Shown: piece by piece, positions 43,721 through 53,162 of the stretch
How positions within the stretch are numbered: position 1 is the stretch's first letter
Layout: each line of letters starts with the position of its first letter
From: Sulfurospirillum oryzae
GTDB taxonomy: Bacteria > Campylobacterota > Campylobacteria > Campylobacterales > Sulfurospirillaceae
Direction: 5' to 3'
Length of the DNA stretch: 64,000 bases
Assembly (NCBI RefSeq): GCF_025770725.1
Contig: NZ_JANZKZ010000001.1
Span: 1-64,000, forward strand
The notes under the pieces: model-generated
What the model saw: only the letters and a program-made list of their open reading frames with translations
Database searches by the model: none
Told to the model about the DNA's origin: nothing
Position numbers and translations under genes: made by a program

Positions 43721-44098
43721 CTAGCGTTCGCAGGCTTCAAGAACAATAGTGTCGATTTGAGGAAGCGAAGTAAAAAAGTCACTAAGCGGTGTGCATCTGC
43801 CATCAAAACAGAGTTCATACTCTTTGGTGAAAGGCGAATGTGTAAGACGGAGTTCTTGAAGCGGTGGAACATGTGGCGTGTAGTGCCAAGCACCCTCTTT
43901 AAACACGGCATCCTCTGGAGGCTCCATCCCTGCCCCACTTCCACGCACACTGGCAGAAGTTACATGTAAAGAGTTTTCTTCAATTTTCCACTGCTCTTCC
44001 CAGCGTATTTTTTCAACCGAATGCATCCATGCGAGGGTAAAAGAGTTCAGAAACAGTGTCACAGACATTGCTCCTGAACTTAGACATAATGCCATCAT
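43721..44098 (-). CDS. DUF1850 protein, partner of the TRAP transporter
   Basis: 125 residues with an N-terminal membrane anchor or signal (LSSGAMSVTLFLNSFTLAW) followed by the DUF1850 domain (WMHSVEKIRWEEQW, RGSGAGMEPPEDA, LTHSPFTKEYELCFDGRC). The protein is nearly always encoded beside TAXI-type TRAP transporter genes and may help assemble or regulate the transporter. It overlaps the permease gene by 4 bases, so translation is coupled. It contains one TTACATGTAA (43960). Confidence 0.88.
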   Translation of the reverse strand: MMALCLSSGAMSVTLFLNSFTLAWMHSVEKIRWEEQWKIEENSLHVTSASVRGSGAGMEPPEDAVFKEGAWHYTPHVPPLQELRLTHSPFTKEYELCFDGRCTPLSDFFTSLPQIDTIVLEACER

Positions 44099-46161
44099 TG
44101 TTTATGGCTTTTCCACCAATTCCAAGCAATAAACAGAGCTCCAAGTACAAACCCTGCTTCATCGGTTAACGGAATGGCGGCTACCAAAAGTGCCGCAGTT
44201 GACGCTGCGATGACACGCTCAAACATATTCAGTGGTGACCACAAATACCCAATCGCCGCACAACCCCAGAGGTAAATTGCTAGTAATGCTTTGATCACCA
44301 CATAAACCACTGCCATAACCGTCGGGTCACCTTGAAGCATCAACGCGGGGTCATAAACCGCCATAAACGGTACAACGAAGCCTGCCACGGCTATTTGCGT
44401 GGCTTTAAAGCCTATCTTCATCGCAGAAGCTTTGGCAATCGAAGCGGCAGCAAAAGCAGCCAGCGCAACGGGAGGTGTAAGATCTGCCATAATGCCAAAG
44501 TAAAAGACAAACATGTGACTGACGATAAGAGGAACACCCAGTTTTAAAAGTGCGGGTGCCGCGATAGAGCTTGTGATGATGTAGTTAGGAATGGTAGGAA
44601 TCCCCATACCCAAGATCAAACACGCCACCATCGTCAAAAGCAATGAAAGAAAGAGGCTTTTTTCTCCAATTTCAAGAATAAACCCTGCAAAGTTTGATGC
44701 CGCACCCGTAAGGGTTAAAACACCAATGATGACACCGACAATCGCACAAGCGATTCCCACGCCCAATGCTTGTTTTGCGCCATCAACCAGTGCTGTTTTC
44801 ATGGTACGAAGTGTGTCACGCCCACCTTGAACCACAAAGTTAAGGACAACCAAAAGAGCAATGACACCTAGAACTGGAACAATGCCCCATTGTAAAAAGG
44901 TTGATGCTCCAAGGGCAATGGCAACCCAAAAGACATAACGCAACGCGACTTGAGAAATGCGCGCTGCAAGAGCCGCTCCTAAGATTAACACCGAAGTGAG
45001 TGTTAATCCCATCATACCTGCAAACATCGGTGTAAAGCCATGAAAAAGCATATAGACCAAGGCCGCTAATGGAAGCGCTAAATACCAACTCGCTTTGAGC
45101 TCTTTCCAAGGATTAGGACATTGATCGGCAGGAATTCCTAAGAGTTTCAAACGCCCTGCTTCAAGATGCACCATCCAAAAGGCGGTAAAGTAGTACAACA
45201 TTGCAGGAATAATCGCCGCCATAACGATGTCAGAGTATGGCACATTCAGCGTCTCAGCCATAATGAACGCTACCGCACCCATAACAGGAGGCATAATTTG
45301 CCCGCCCATAGAAGAAGTCGCTTCAACAGCGCCCGCAAAAACAGAGCTATAGCCAAAGCGTTTCATCAATGGAATCGTAAATTGTCCAACGGTTAAAACA
45401 TTGGCAACACCTGAGCCCGAAATAGTTCCCATAAGCCCAGAAGAGATAACCGCAACCTTAGCAGGTCCACCTTGTGCGCGTCCAACAAGCCCAAGAGCAA
45501 GCGCATTAAAGAGGCGAATCATTCCTGCATGTTCTAAGAATGTTCCAAAAAGGATGAACAAAAAGATATACGTAGCAGAAACCAATGTAGGTGTGCCTAA
45601 AATGCCATCGCTTCCAAGGTAGAGTTGGCTCACAATTTGATCAAAACCAAATCCTCGGTGTGCGATGGAAAGAGGCAAATACTGCCCAAAAAATCCATAC
45701 GCCAAAAAGAGTCCACACACCAGCGTTAAAGCAAACCCCACCACACGGCGTGCCGCTTCAAACACTAAGAGTGAAGCGAGTGTTGCAACGACGAGATCGG
45801 CGGTTGTTGGATCGCCTGAACGCTCAATAAGATCTGCTTCAAACACCAGATGGTAAAAACCAAGCCCAAGCCCAAGAAGGGAAAGCAAAAGGTCATACCA
45901 AGGAATACTCTGCTGTGAACGTCCTTTGGAACTAGCAGGATAAAGCATAAAGATAAGGAACATCAAAAAGCTTACATGTAAAGCTCGAATAATCAAACTC
46001 GAAAATGGATGAAACGCCGCAACAGAAATCTGATAGGCAGAAAATGCAAGCGCACCAAACATCACCAAACGTGACGCCCAGCCTATAAGCTGCCGCTGGT
46101 GCCCGTGCTCTTCAAAATCAGAAGTATCTTCGTGAACTTCCTCGGTTAATAAGGCAGACAT
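44095..46161 (-). CDS. fused TRAP transporter permease (4TM/12TM)
   Basis: 688 residues. About 16 membrane helices combine the small (DctQ-like) and large (DctM-like) TRAP subunits, as in the TAXI branch. Conserved blocks include GFALTLVCGLFLAYGFFGQ, SSGLMGTISGSGVANVLTVGQFTIPLM and MACLILGMGIPTIPNY-type (CLILGMGIPTIPNY). It uses a sodium or proton gradient to import an organic acid captured by the TAXI binding protein encoded upstream (46182). Substrate unknown; TAXI systems elsewhere handle glutamate, or dicarboxylates. Confidence 0.95.
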   Translation of the reverse strand: MSALLTEEVHEDTSDFEEHGHQRQLIGWASRLVMFGALAFSAYQISVAAFHPFSSLIIRALHVSFLMFLIFMLYPASSKGRSQQSIPWYDLLLSLLGLGLGFYHLVFEADLIERSGDPTTADLVVATLASLLVFEAARRVVGFALTLVCGLFLAYGFFGQYLPLSIAHRGFGFDQIVSQLYLGSDGILGTPTLVSATYIFLFILFGTFLEHAGMIRLFNALALGLVGRAQGGPAKVAVISSGLMGTISGSGVANVLTVGQFTIPLMKRFGYSSVFAGAVEATSSMGGQIMPPVMGAVAFIMAETLNVPYSDIVMAAIIPAMLYYFTAFWMVHLEAGRLKLLGIPADQCPNPWKELKASWYLALPLAALVYMLFHGFTPMFAGMMGLTLTSVLILGAALAARISQVALRYVFWVAIALGASTFLQWGIVPVLGVIALLVVLNFVVQGGRDTLRTMKTALVDGAKQALGVGIACAIVGVIIGVLTLTGAASNFAGFILEIGEKSLFLSLLLTMVACLILGMGIPTIPNYIITSSIAAPALLKLGVPLIVSHMFVFYFGIMADLTPPVALAAFAAASIAKASAMKIGFKATQIAVAGFVVPFMAVYDPALMLQGDPTVMAVVYVVIKALLAIYLWGCAAIGYLWSPLNMFERVIAASTAALLVAAIPLTDEAGFVLGALFIAWNWWKSHKQ

Positions 46162-46181
46162 ACTCTTTCCTTCAACATTTT

Positions 46182-47123
46182 TTATTTAATCAAACCCATC
46201 TCTTTGTAGTATTTTTCAGCGCCTGGGTGCAATGGAGCCGGAGGATTTTTCGCAGCATTTTCTAAGCTAATGCCTTTTGCTGCAGCGTGTGCTGCGACCA
46301 TTTGGTCTAAGTTTTCAAACATTGTTTTAGTCATGGTATAGACGGTTTTTTCTGAAACACCCGAATGGGTTACAAGGAAATTTTGAACAGAAACGGTTTT
46401 AACATCAGCCGTTTGACCTTCGTATGTGTTCGCAGGGATGATGCCTACTTGGTATGCAGGATCGTCAATTTTTTTAACAATCTCTTCTGAAATGTTCAAG
46501 AAAACTACTTTTTGTGATGTCGCAAGATCGCGAAGTGCTGCAACACCTGCACCTGAAGAGAGCAATGTAACATCAAGTTGTCTGTTTTTCATGAGCTCAA
46601 CAGACTCAGCGTAAGAGAGGTACTCAACTTTTGCAAAATCTTTATAACTAAGCCCTGCTGCTGCAAGGATGGCTCTTGAGTTAAGTTCTGTTCCTGATTT
46701 TGGAGCACCGACAGAGATGCGTTTGCCTTTGATGTCAGCAAATGACGTGATGCCAGAGTCTGCCGCGGCAACAAAATGGATATAGTTTGGATAAAGTGCT
46801 GCGATAGTACGAAGTTTAGAAAGGGGTGCTTTAAAGCCAGCTTCCGCATTGCCTTTGTACGCATCGGAGAGTGAGTCACCTAAAGAGATCGCCGCTTCAC
46901 CACGTCCTGCTTGAAGGAGATTGAGGTTTTCAACGCTCGCTTTAGTTGCTTGAACCGCGGTTTTAGAATCGGGGATGGCTTTGGCGTACATCTGGGAAAG
47001 TGCAACACCTAAAGGGTAGTAGATACCACTCGTTCCACCCGTGAGAACATTGATAAACTCTGCCGCATAAAGTGAAGTCCCAAGACTCACTGCCATAACG
47101 CCTAGTAAAAGTGATTTTTTCAT
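46182..47123 (-). CDS. TAXI-family TRAP substrate-binding protein
   Basis: 313 residues with a signal peptide (MKKSLLLGVMAVSLGTSLYA). TAXI-family landmarks are INVLTGGTSGIYYPLGVALSQMYAK, KTAVQATKASVENLNLL, and RISVGAPKSGTELNSRAIL. It binds the substrate in the periplasm and delivers it to the permease 20 bases downstream. It is the first gene of the operon TAXI-permease-DUF1850. Upstream, 47124-47302 holds TTTACATGTTTACATGTAAA-type palindromes and presumably the promoter. Confidence 0.95.
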   Translation of the reverse strand: MKKSLLLGVMAVSLGTSLYAAEFINVLTGGTSGIYYPLGVALSQMYAKAIPDSKTAVQATKASVENLNLLQAGRGEAAISLGDSLSDAYKGNAEAGFKAPLSKLRTIAALYPNYIHFVAAADSGITSFADIKGKRISVGAPKSGTELNSRAILAAAGLSYKDFAKVEYLSYAESVELMKNRQLDVTLLSSGAGVAALRDLATSQKVVFLNISEEIVKKIDDPAYQVGIIPANTYEGQTADVKTVSVQNFLVTHSGVSEKTVYTMTKTMFENLDQMVAAHAAAKGISLENAAKNPPAPLHPGAEKYYKEMGLIK

Positions 47124-47302
47124 AGATCGCTCCTTATTAAGTAATTTGCTTATTAAACTAAAGGCTTATTGTTCTATTTTATTTTACTGTTCACTTCACA
47201 ACAAGCTTCTTATAGTTCCACTTTAATGCAAATTTCCTTGGAAAATCTAAAAATGTCACACCTTTACATGTTTACATGTAAAATGCTTCGTATAGAAACA
47301 TA

Positions 47303-47902
47303 TTAATACCCAAGCTCCTCATCGACTAAAATAATGGTTGTACGCCCTTCTTCATCACCATTAATATAGGCAAATTTTTTACCAATATTATGTATGTTAT
47401 AACGAGGTTCTTTCCCCAAACTGATAGCGACATTGTTTAAACGCTCAATGTTTTTAGGGCTTGCCACGTCATGTATGCGCTTAAAGCCCTCTTCCACATT
47501 CTCAACAAGTTTGTTAATGCCAGCAATAATCAGCACTTTTTTAGGACCAAAGATCTGTGCAGCAACCCTATTTCCACTGCCATCGGCATTGACCAGTTCT
47601 CCATTTTTTGTGAGTGCATTGGTGCCAGAGATGAAAAGATCACAGGTCAAACCTTGTCGTCTTCTAGCAACATTTTCTTCCATGCTAATCCCTGCTTCAT
47701 ACTGATTATAAAGGGTGATGTCTTTACGAGAAGTAATATAATCGTAAAGCCCTATTTCTTTTACCGTCACTGAGCCACCCATACCAATGCTTACATGTGG
47801 CTTGATGAAACTCATGGCAACACTAAGTGCCTCTTCTTTATTGGGAACACAAATAAGCTCAAATCCATGCTTTTTATAAATTTTTTTAAGTGCTTCCATC
47901 AT
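47303..47902 (-). CDS. LUD-domain protein (lactate-utilisation LutC-like)
   Basis: 199 residues from ATG at 47902, chosen because GAAAGGG precedes it; a more upstream ATG (47932) has a weak RBS. The LUD (DUF162) domain is seen in ISMGGSVT-like SIGMGGSVTVKE, ARRRQGLTCDLFISGTNALTKNGELVNADGSGNR and VLIIAGINKLV. LutC with LutA and LutB oxidises L-lactate; those partners are not next to this gene, so it may be an orphan member (YkgG-like). Function not proven. Confidence 0.85.
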   Translation of the reverse strand: MMEALKKIYKKHGFELICVPNKEEALSVAMSFIKPHVSIGMGGSVTVKEIGLYDYITSRKDITLYNQYEAGISMEENVARRRQGLTCDLFISGTNALTKNGELVNADGSGNRVAAQIFGPKKVLIIAGINKLVENVEEGFKRIHDVASPKNIERLNNVAISLGKEPRYNIHNIGKKFAYINGDEEGRTTIILVDEELGY

Positions 47903-47996
47903 CTCAACCCTTTCAATTTTTGCCAAAATCATACTCTTATTTTCAAAAAGGTATAATAAGGAAAATTTTACAACACATTAGAAGGAATGTACCCCT

Positions 47997-48707
47997 ATGG
48001 GAAGAGCGTTTGAATACCGAAAAGCAGCAAAAATGAAACGATGGGGAAATATGTCACGCGTATTTCCAAGACTTGGACGAACCATCATGATGGCAGCAAA
48101 AGATGGTGGTGGAGACCCTGATATGAACCCAAAACTAAGAGCCGCTATCTTAAATGCTAAAGCGGAAAATATGCCCAAAGACAACATCGATGCGGCGATT
48201 AAGCGAGCACTTGGCAAAGATGCACAAACTCTTAGTGAGGTTACTTTTGAAGGCAAAGGACCGCATGGTTCACTTTTCTTTGTTGAGTGCGCAACTGACA
48301 ACAACACCCGTACCGTTGCCAACATCAAAAGTGCGTTCAAAAAAGCGGGCGGGGAGATGGTCAACAATGGCTCACTCGACTTTATGTTCTCTCGCAAAGC
48401 CGTTTTTGAATTTGCTAAAACCGCAGATATGGACATCGAAGAGTTAGAACTTGAACTCATTGATGCTGGACTTGAAGAGATCGAGGAAGAAGAAGGCGTA
48501 GTCCTAGTCTATGCAGACTACACCAACTTTGGAAGCTTGAGTGCCGCATTTGAACGCTTAGGCATCGCTTTAACCAAAGCGACCTTAGAGCGCATCGCCA
48601 ACACACCTATCACCCCAACCGAAGAGCAAATGCCCGACATCGAAAAAATCATCGAAAAAATCGAAGATGATGACGATGTTCAGGCTGTTTATACCAACCT
48701 CGGTTAA
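47997..48707 (+). CDS. yebC: YebC/PmpR family protein
   Basis: 236 residues of usual length. The family signature is complete: [62 protein letters not shown]-like [26 protein letters not shown], and [11 protein letters not shown]. YebC proteins act in translation of difficult sequences and in regulation. The terminator that follows is built on TTTACATGTAAA. Confidence 0.97.
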   Translation: MGRAFEYRKAAKMKRWGNMSRVFPRLGRTIMMAAKDGGGDPDMNPKLRAAILNAKAENMPKDNIDAAIKRALGKDAQTLSEVTFEGKGPHGSLFFVECATDNNTRTVANIKSAFKKAGGEMVNNGSLDFMFSRKAVFEFAKTADMDIEELELELIDAGLEEIEEEEGVVLVYADYTNFGSLSAAFERLGIALTKATLERIANTPITPTEEQMPDIEKIIEKIEDDDDVQAVYTNLG

Positions 48708-48715
48708 TACACTTT

Positions 48716-48745
48716 AGGGCTTTACATGTAAAGCCCTTTTTCCCC
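48716..48745. terminator. bidirectional terminator built on the ACATGT palindrome
   Basis: A 22-base perfect palindrome (48716-48737; AGGGCTTTACA then its inverse) lies between the convergent yebC and chemoreceptor genes and is followed by TTTTTCCCCC. Its centre is TTTACATGTAAA. Confidence 0.85.
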
Positions 48746-48746
48746 C

Positions 48747-50414
48747 TTATACCGTTTTAAATTGAGCGAGTGTATTGTTCAGTGATCCAGAGAGTTTTGC
48801 GAGATGTTCAGCAGCACTTGCTATCTCTTCAACACTTCTAGCATTTGAGCTCGAAAGAGAATTAATGATGGTAATTTTCTCAATGATCACACTATGAACG
48901 AGTTTCGCGTTGTGCTCTGTTTTAATCACAACTTCATTGCTTGCTACAACACTTTGCTGCAGCATCTTAACAGCTTCTTCTGTTTGCGTTTCAACTTCAT
49001 TGGCAAGAAGCCCAAGTTTTTGAACACGCGTTGCATTCATATTCATTTCGCCACTAATGTCGCCAATGGATTGAACGATGACATTGATCGTTGAATTGGT
49101 TTCGATAAGACTTTTTTGAGTTCGTTCAGCTAACTTTCTTACTTCGTCTGCCACGACAGCAAATCCACGTCCATGCTCTCCAGCTCTTGCTGCTTCAATG
49201 GCGGCGTTGAGCGCTAAGAGATTGGTTTGATCGGCTATGTCGCCAATCACCTCAAGCACGACTCTCACTTGATTGGCTTCACTTGCTAGATGATTAAGAC
49301 GGTCATTTATCATGGCTTCTGCTTCTACTGTTTGGTTGAGCTGATCTATGGTTTCGTTGAGAATCTCTTGTGCTTTTTCAAGGCTGCTTTGTGCAACAAG
49401 CGTAACATTTTTACTTTTATTGGCTTGCTCACTCGCTTCACTAATATCTTGTGCCACCTCTTTCGTATCACGTACCGTTTGTGCTACTATAGCGGACTCT
49501 TCTTCGGCTCTTTTGCCAATTTGCAAGCTTGTGTTGGAAAGTTCCTCTGCTATCGAGGCATTTTCCATAGCGTTGCTTTTTGCTCCTGAAATCGCATGGG
49601 ATATCTCTTCTAGAAGTGCATTGACGCTTTGCATGGTGTCGTTTATTTCATCTTTTGTATTGGTTTGTATCGCGCTCGATAAATCTTTGTTGGTAGCCAT
49701 AGAGTGACAACCAACTGCTGCCAATTTTACCGACCTGCCTACACTGCGTGAAATAAGTAATGAAATCAAAATAGATATAGCTATGGCTATAAGTGCCACA
49801 ATTAACATTGTTGATTTAGAAAAAGATATGGTTATTTTTCCTTGATTATTTGCCTCAGCTGCAACTTTCTCATTGAGGTCTATGATTTTGCCAAGCGTGG
49901 TTTCAGCGGCACCAAAAGTGACTTTATTGGTGGCATATAAATCATAAAATTCTATAAATAATTTTTTTTGCATCTCTTCTGATTTATTATCGGCAAGCTT
50001 ACGTGTAACTGCTTTTAGCTTTTCGACATCAACTCGCCAAAGTGCCCACTCTTTTTCAAATTGCTTCCAGAGGATTTCTTCTTCTGCTGTTTGAGGCAAC
50101 GGCTCATAAATTTTCCAGCCTTTGTCTATGCGTTCCCAAATTGCTTTATCTTGATCTAGAATTTTTGCAAATTCCTTTTGGGAGCTATAGTCATTTTCAT
50201 AGATAGGAACTTCAAGAATATTGGCTTTGATAGCCGTTTGTCCCTCATTGATGATTTCTAACCCTAAGATTGATGGCAATCGAACTTCACTTACCTCGCT
50301 TAAAGCATTACCACACGATGTTATTCCATGCCCACCAGTAAAACTTGTCAACAACAGCCCCGCTAAAGATACACCTAAAAGCAATGCTAGCTTTGACTTT
50401 ATTGTTTCAAACAT
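48747..50414 (-). CDS. methyl-accepting chemotaxis protein
   Basis: 555 residues from ATG at 50414, where GAGGAG sits eight bases upstream; the in-frame ATG at 50441 lacks an RBS. Two membrane helices (about 9-26 and 202-225) enclose a ~170-residue periplasmic 4-helix sensor, followed by a HAMP region and the signalling domain with [46 protein letters not shown]. The receptor relays a signal to CheA. The ligand is unknown. It is convergent with yebC. Confidence 0.95.
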   Translation of the reverse strand: MFETIKSKLALLLGVSLAGLLLTSFTGGHGITSCGNALSEVSEVRLPSILGLEIINEGQTAIKANILEVPIYENDYSSQKEFAKILDQDKAIWERIDKGWKIYEPLPQTAEEEILWKQFEKEWALWRVDVEKLKAVTRKLADNKSEEMQKKLFIEFYDLYATNKVTFGAAETTLGKIIDLNEKVAAEANNQGKITISFSKSTMLIVALIAIAISILISLLISRSVGRSVKLAAVGCHSMATNKDLSSAIQTNTKDEINDTMQSVNALLEEISHAISGAKSNAMENASIAEELSNTSLQIGKRAEEESAIVAQTVRDTKEVAQDISEASEQANKSKNVTLVAQSSLEKAQEILNETIDQLNQTVEAEAMINDRLNHLASEANQVRVVLEVIGDIADQTNLLALNAAIEAARAGEHGRGFAVVADEVRKLAERTQKSLIETNSTINVIVQSIGDISGEMNMNATRVQKLGLLANEVETQTEEAVKMLQQSVVASNEVVIKTEHNAKLVHSVIIEKITIINSLSSSNARSVEEIASAAEHLAKLSGSLNNTLAQFKTV

Positions 50415-50557
50415 ATTTTTACTCCTCATTTTTGGTGACATATATCTCTATTCTTAAATTATTATTATTAGTTCTGAAACCTTAGCATACATTCAGTCAC
50501 CCAGTAGTTGTATTTAAGGAAACAATATATGACCAATTTATGACTAATGATTAAAAT

Positions 50558-50573
50558 TTATCCTATAGGATAA
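50558..50573. promoter_or_regulatory. operator 1 of the core XRE regulator
   Basis: TTATCCTATAGGATAA is a perfect 16-base palindrome, 62 bases before the regulator start. A related copy sits at 50613. Confidence 0.7.
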
Positions 50574-50612
50574 TGATTTCAGCATTATATATCACTAAAG
50601 TTATATTAATAC

Positions 50613-50628
50613 TTAACCTATAGGATAA
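50613..50628. promoter_or_regulatory. operator 2 of the core XRE regulator
   Basis: TTAACCTATAGGATAA differs from operator 1 only by AC for TC near its 5' end and lies 6 bases before the ATG at 50635, where it would overlap the start region. Two sites with this spacing (55 bases) suggest autoregulation, as at 25812/25868 (56 bases). Confidence 0.7.
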
Positions 50629-50634
50629 ATTAAG

Positions 50635-50895
50635 ATGAAAGAAAATTTTAGTAATACTACAGATCAAGAAGTAATGAAGTTTTATGCAGATGTTTCAAAC
50701 AAAATCAAACAGTTACGTACAGAAGCAAATATGACGCAGTTGGATTTATCGCTTGAAATTGGTATAAAATCAGTAGCTTTTTACTCGAATTGTGAGAACA
50801 ATCGCTATGGGAAACATTTCAATTTAGAGCATATTTATAAAATTACAAAAGTCTTTAATATGCCGTTATCTTTCTTTTTTAACACTATTTCATAA
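50635..50895 (+). CDS. XRE-family regulator (core copy)
   Basis: 86 residues, one helix-turn-helix domain (NKIKQLRTEANMTQLDLSLEIGIKSVAFYSNCEN, then HFNLEHIYKITKVFNMPLSFFF). It is homologous to the island regulator at 25890 over its whole length. It has two near-identical palindromic operators upstream. No divergent partner gene is present: the chemoreceptor gene begins 221 bases away. Its regulon is unknown. Confidence 0.85.
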   Translation: MKENFSNTTDQEVMKFYADVSNKIKQLRTEANMTQLDLSLEIGIKSVAFYSNCENNRYGKHFNLEHIYKITKVFNMPLSFFFNTIS

Positions 50896-50910
50896 TAAAA
50901 TATCTTCTAT

Positions 50911-51528
50911 TTACTTCTGTGTCGAAGAAGCCAGTTGAACTCCAAGCCCTGCAAAGGTCAGCGCAAAACCTCGTTTTAACCATGCTTGCACGCGGTGTGA
51001 TTCCATCACGCTTTGACGAAAACTATGTGCTAAAAGACCATAAATAACAAAAACAACAAATGTCATAAGCATAAAAACCGCACTTAAAACCAACATGTCC
51101 CCCAATGGCGATGTTGTTTCAGGTGCAACAAATTGTGGTAAAAAAGCCAAAAAAAAGATGGTCAATTTTGGATTGAGGATGTTGAGTAAAAATGCTTTGG
51201 TCGCTAAGGAGATGGCACTTGAGCGTGTTGGCAAAGACTGAGCTTCAAAACTACTTTTATCTCTCCACGTTATTACCGCAAGATAGAACAGATATAAAAC
51301 ACCTGCAAACTTCAGCAGCTCAAAGGCAAGTGCGCTCGTGTGCATAATGGCAGCAAGTCCAAAAATCGTTGCTAAAAGGTGTGGTACAATCCCTGCAGTG
51401 CATCCAAGTGCAGCATAAACACTGGCTTTTCGACCTTGTACTAAGCCCGTTGAGATGGTAAAAATGACACCCGTGCCAGGGATGAGCACAACAATCAATG
51501 AGGTGATGAGAAATTCGATGCCAATCAT
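50911..51528 (-). CDS. LysE/RhtB family amino-acid exporter
   Basis: 205 residues with six predicted membrane helices. The first helix has the family stretch FLITSLIVVLIPGTGVIFTISTGLVQGRKASVYAALGCTAGIVPH, and helix 4 carries FLLNILNPKLTIFFLAFLPQFV. Members export amino acids such as threonine, homoserine or leucine. The substrate cannot be told. It is convergent with the XRE gene (15 bases). Confidence 0.9.
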   Translation of the reverse strand: MIGIEFLITSLIVVLIPGTGVIFTISTGLVQGRKASVYAALGCTAGIVPHLLATIFGLAAIMHTSALAFELLKFAGVLYLFYLAVITWRDKSSFEAQSLPTRSSAISLATKAFLLNILNPKLTIFFLAFLPQFVAPETTSPLGDMLVLSAVFMLMTFVVFVIYGLLAHSFRQSVMESHRVQAWLKRGFALTFAGLGVQLASSTQK

Positions 51529-51586
51529 AACAAAAGCTCCAGCATAAAATGATAGAACTATTTTATCATAGAGTGCCTTATAGGGC

Positions 51587-52279
51587 TTACTCCGTTTTCA
51601 TATATCCAAGGTCACTCTCATTATTGAGCCGCTTTACAATACTTTCTTGATAAGAACTTGCAAGAGAAGGTATGTTTAAAATCGTTTCAAGAATTTGCCT
51701 GTATCTTTCAGGCTCTCTAAAAGCGTTATTTGCCTCCAAAATGGAAATTTGAGGTGTCTTTTTTTGCTTGATTACCCGCACGTCATTGTTAGATCCTATG
51801 ATGCCTTCTTGCAGCACTTTATAGTACCATCCCGTCAGTCCGCTGGTAAAAATCTCATTGGTAAAGGCTTTATGATTCCATCTTCGTGAAATTTTCCAAC
51901 ACGGTTTTCGCGGCTGTGAGACTTGCAAAATAGCTGTACCTATCTGATGAATTTCTCCTAACGTAACATTGCTTTCATGCAAGCCTTTTATCGTTAGATT
52001 TTCCGCTAAAGCACCATAAGGTAAAGACTCGACTTCTAAAAATGAAGCCCAATGCGCATAGTTTTCATAGCTATTAGCAAAAATGGCTTTATCGATACCA
52101 CCATGGTGCATTTTATCGGCGACCTCATCGCCCGATAAACCACTGAAACTTGCAAAAAGAGGGGTTTGGCTAACTTCTTTAAACGATGCACTAAACCACT
52201 CTTTTTCTAAAAAATCCTTTGCTTGTGCATCACCATACGCTTTGGCACGCCCAACTTGTACCGAGAGTACTTTTGCCAT
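51587..52279 (-). CDS. MOSC-domain protein (YiiM-like)
   Basis: 230 residues from ATG at 52279, with AAGGAG eight bases upstream; a GTG at 52288 is closer to the RBS than normal. The MOSC domain shows DKAIFANSYENYAHWA, GALAENLTIKGLHE and the conserved Cys in SQPRKPCWKISRRW, which binds the molybdenum cofactor sulfur. YiiM-type proteins act in reduction of N-hydroxylated compounds; the exact role here is not known. Confidence 0.9.
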   Translation of the reverse strand: MAKVLSVQVGRAKAYGDAQAKDFLEKEWFSASFKEVSQTPLFASFSGLSGDEVADKMHHGGIDKAIFANSYENYAHWASFLEVESLPYGALAENLTIKGLHESNVTLGEIHQIGTAILQVSQPRKPCWKISRRWNHKAFTNEIFTSGLTGWYYKVLQEGIIGSNNDVRVIKQKKTPQISILEANNAFREPERYRQILETILNIPSLASSYQESIVKRLNNESDLGYMKTE

Positions 52280-52371
52280 TATGCTCACTCCTTAATCTTC
52301 TTCGCATATTTTAGTACAACATGCTCGAATTTGTTTTGATGCACATCAAAACTCTTTACATGTAAAAGGTT

Positions 52372-53136
52372 TTACTTGATCAATTCCACTTGAAGGCGCA
52401 TCATAGCAACATGCACTCTTCCTTCATGATCAACTGGACAAAGCGCCAAATAAGCCTCTATCCACTCCTTAATAAATGCTGCCTTTTTCTCACGTGGAAT
52501 AGGATTGATAAAAGGAAACCATGTTGTCTCGATCCAGCCTTGGAACGCCTTAACATCCTCATGCACCATATCTTTAAACACTAAGCTAGTCGTATGTGAG
52601 CTAAAGTCCATATCTGAGAGCAAGACCTCATAAGTTTTGTCCGAATGAAAGGTATAAGGCATCTCAAACGCTTCAAAATACGTCGCATAGTGTGGAAAAA
52701 TTTGCCCCAATGCTTCAAACACTTTTTCGCCATTTCCCGCTCCTCCCATCTGTAAAATCGCTCTGCCTTTTGGTTTTAGCGCTTTATAGATTCCTTCTAA
52801 GACTGCTTTATGGTCTTTCACCCAGTGCAATGCCGCATTGGAAAAAACAACATCAAAACGCTCACCAAAACTCAAAGCTTGTGCGTCCATCTGCAGAAAA
52901 GTTGGCTTCGAAAAAGCAGCTTTTGCATACGTAATCATTTCGCTACTAAAGTCGATGCCGACCACTTCACCGCAGGTGTGACGACTCAGCACATCAGTGA
53001 TCTTTCCATCGCCACACCCAATATCCAAGATGGACTCATCGCCTTTTAGCTCCATCTTTTCGATCAACTCATTCGCCCAAACAGCCTGCCCTTTTGAATT
53101 TGACGCATAATCGCTTGCTTTCCATTGTTCACTCAT
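52372..53136 (-). CDS. class I SAM-dependent methyltransferase (Tam-like)
   Basis: 254 residues. The AdoMet site is SILDIGCGDGKITDVL (about 34-49), then GVIGIDFS-like VVGIDFSSEMITYAK and FDVVFSNAALHWVKDHKAVL. The overall layout resembles trans-aconitate 2-methyltransferase, but substrate specificity cannot be assigned. It lies 26 bases after the leuA stop, with one TTTACATGTAAA between them, so it could be co-transcribed or separate. Confidence 0.85.
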   Translation of the reverse strand: MSEQWKASDYASNSKGQAVWANELIEKMELKGDESILDIGCGDGKITDVLSRHTCGEVVGIDFSSEMITYAKAAFSKPTFLQMDAQALSFGERFDVVFSNAALHWVKDHKAVLEGIYKALKPKGRAILQMGGAGNGEKVFEALGQIFPHYATYFEAFEMPYTFHSDKTYEVLLSDMDFSSHTTSLVFKDMVHEDVKAFQGWIETTWFPFINPIPREKKAAFIKEWIEAYLALCPVDHEGRVHVAMMRLQVELIK

Positions 53137-53162
53137 CGTTTTTCCTCTTTACATGTAAAAGA

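Noticed and set aside
48747-49707. several forward frames opposite the chemoreceptor, groEL and TRAP genes
   Set aside because: They are antisense shadows of well-conserved proteins with no RBS and no known domain.
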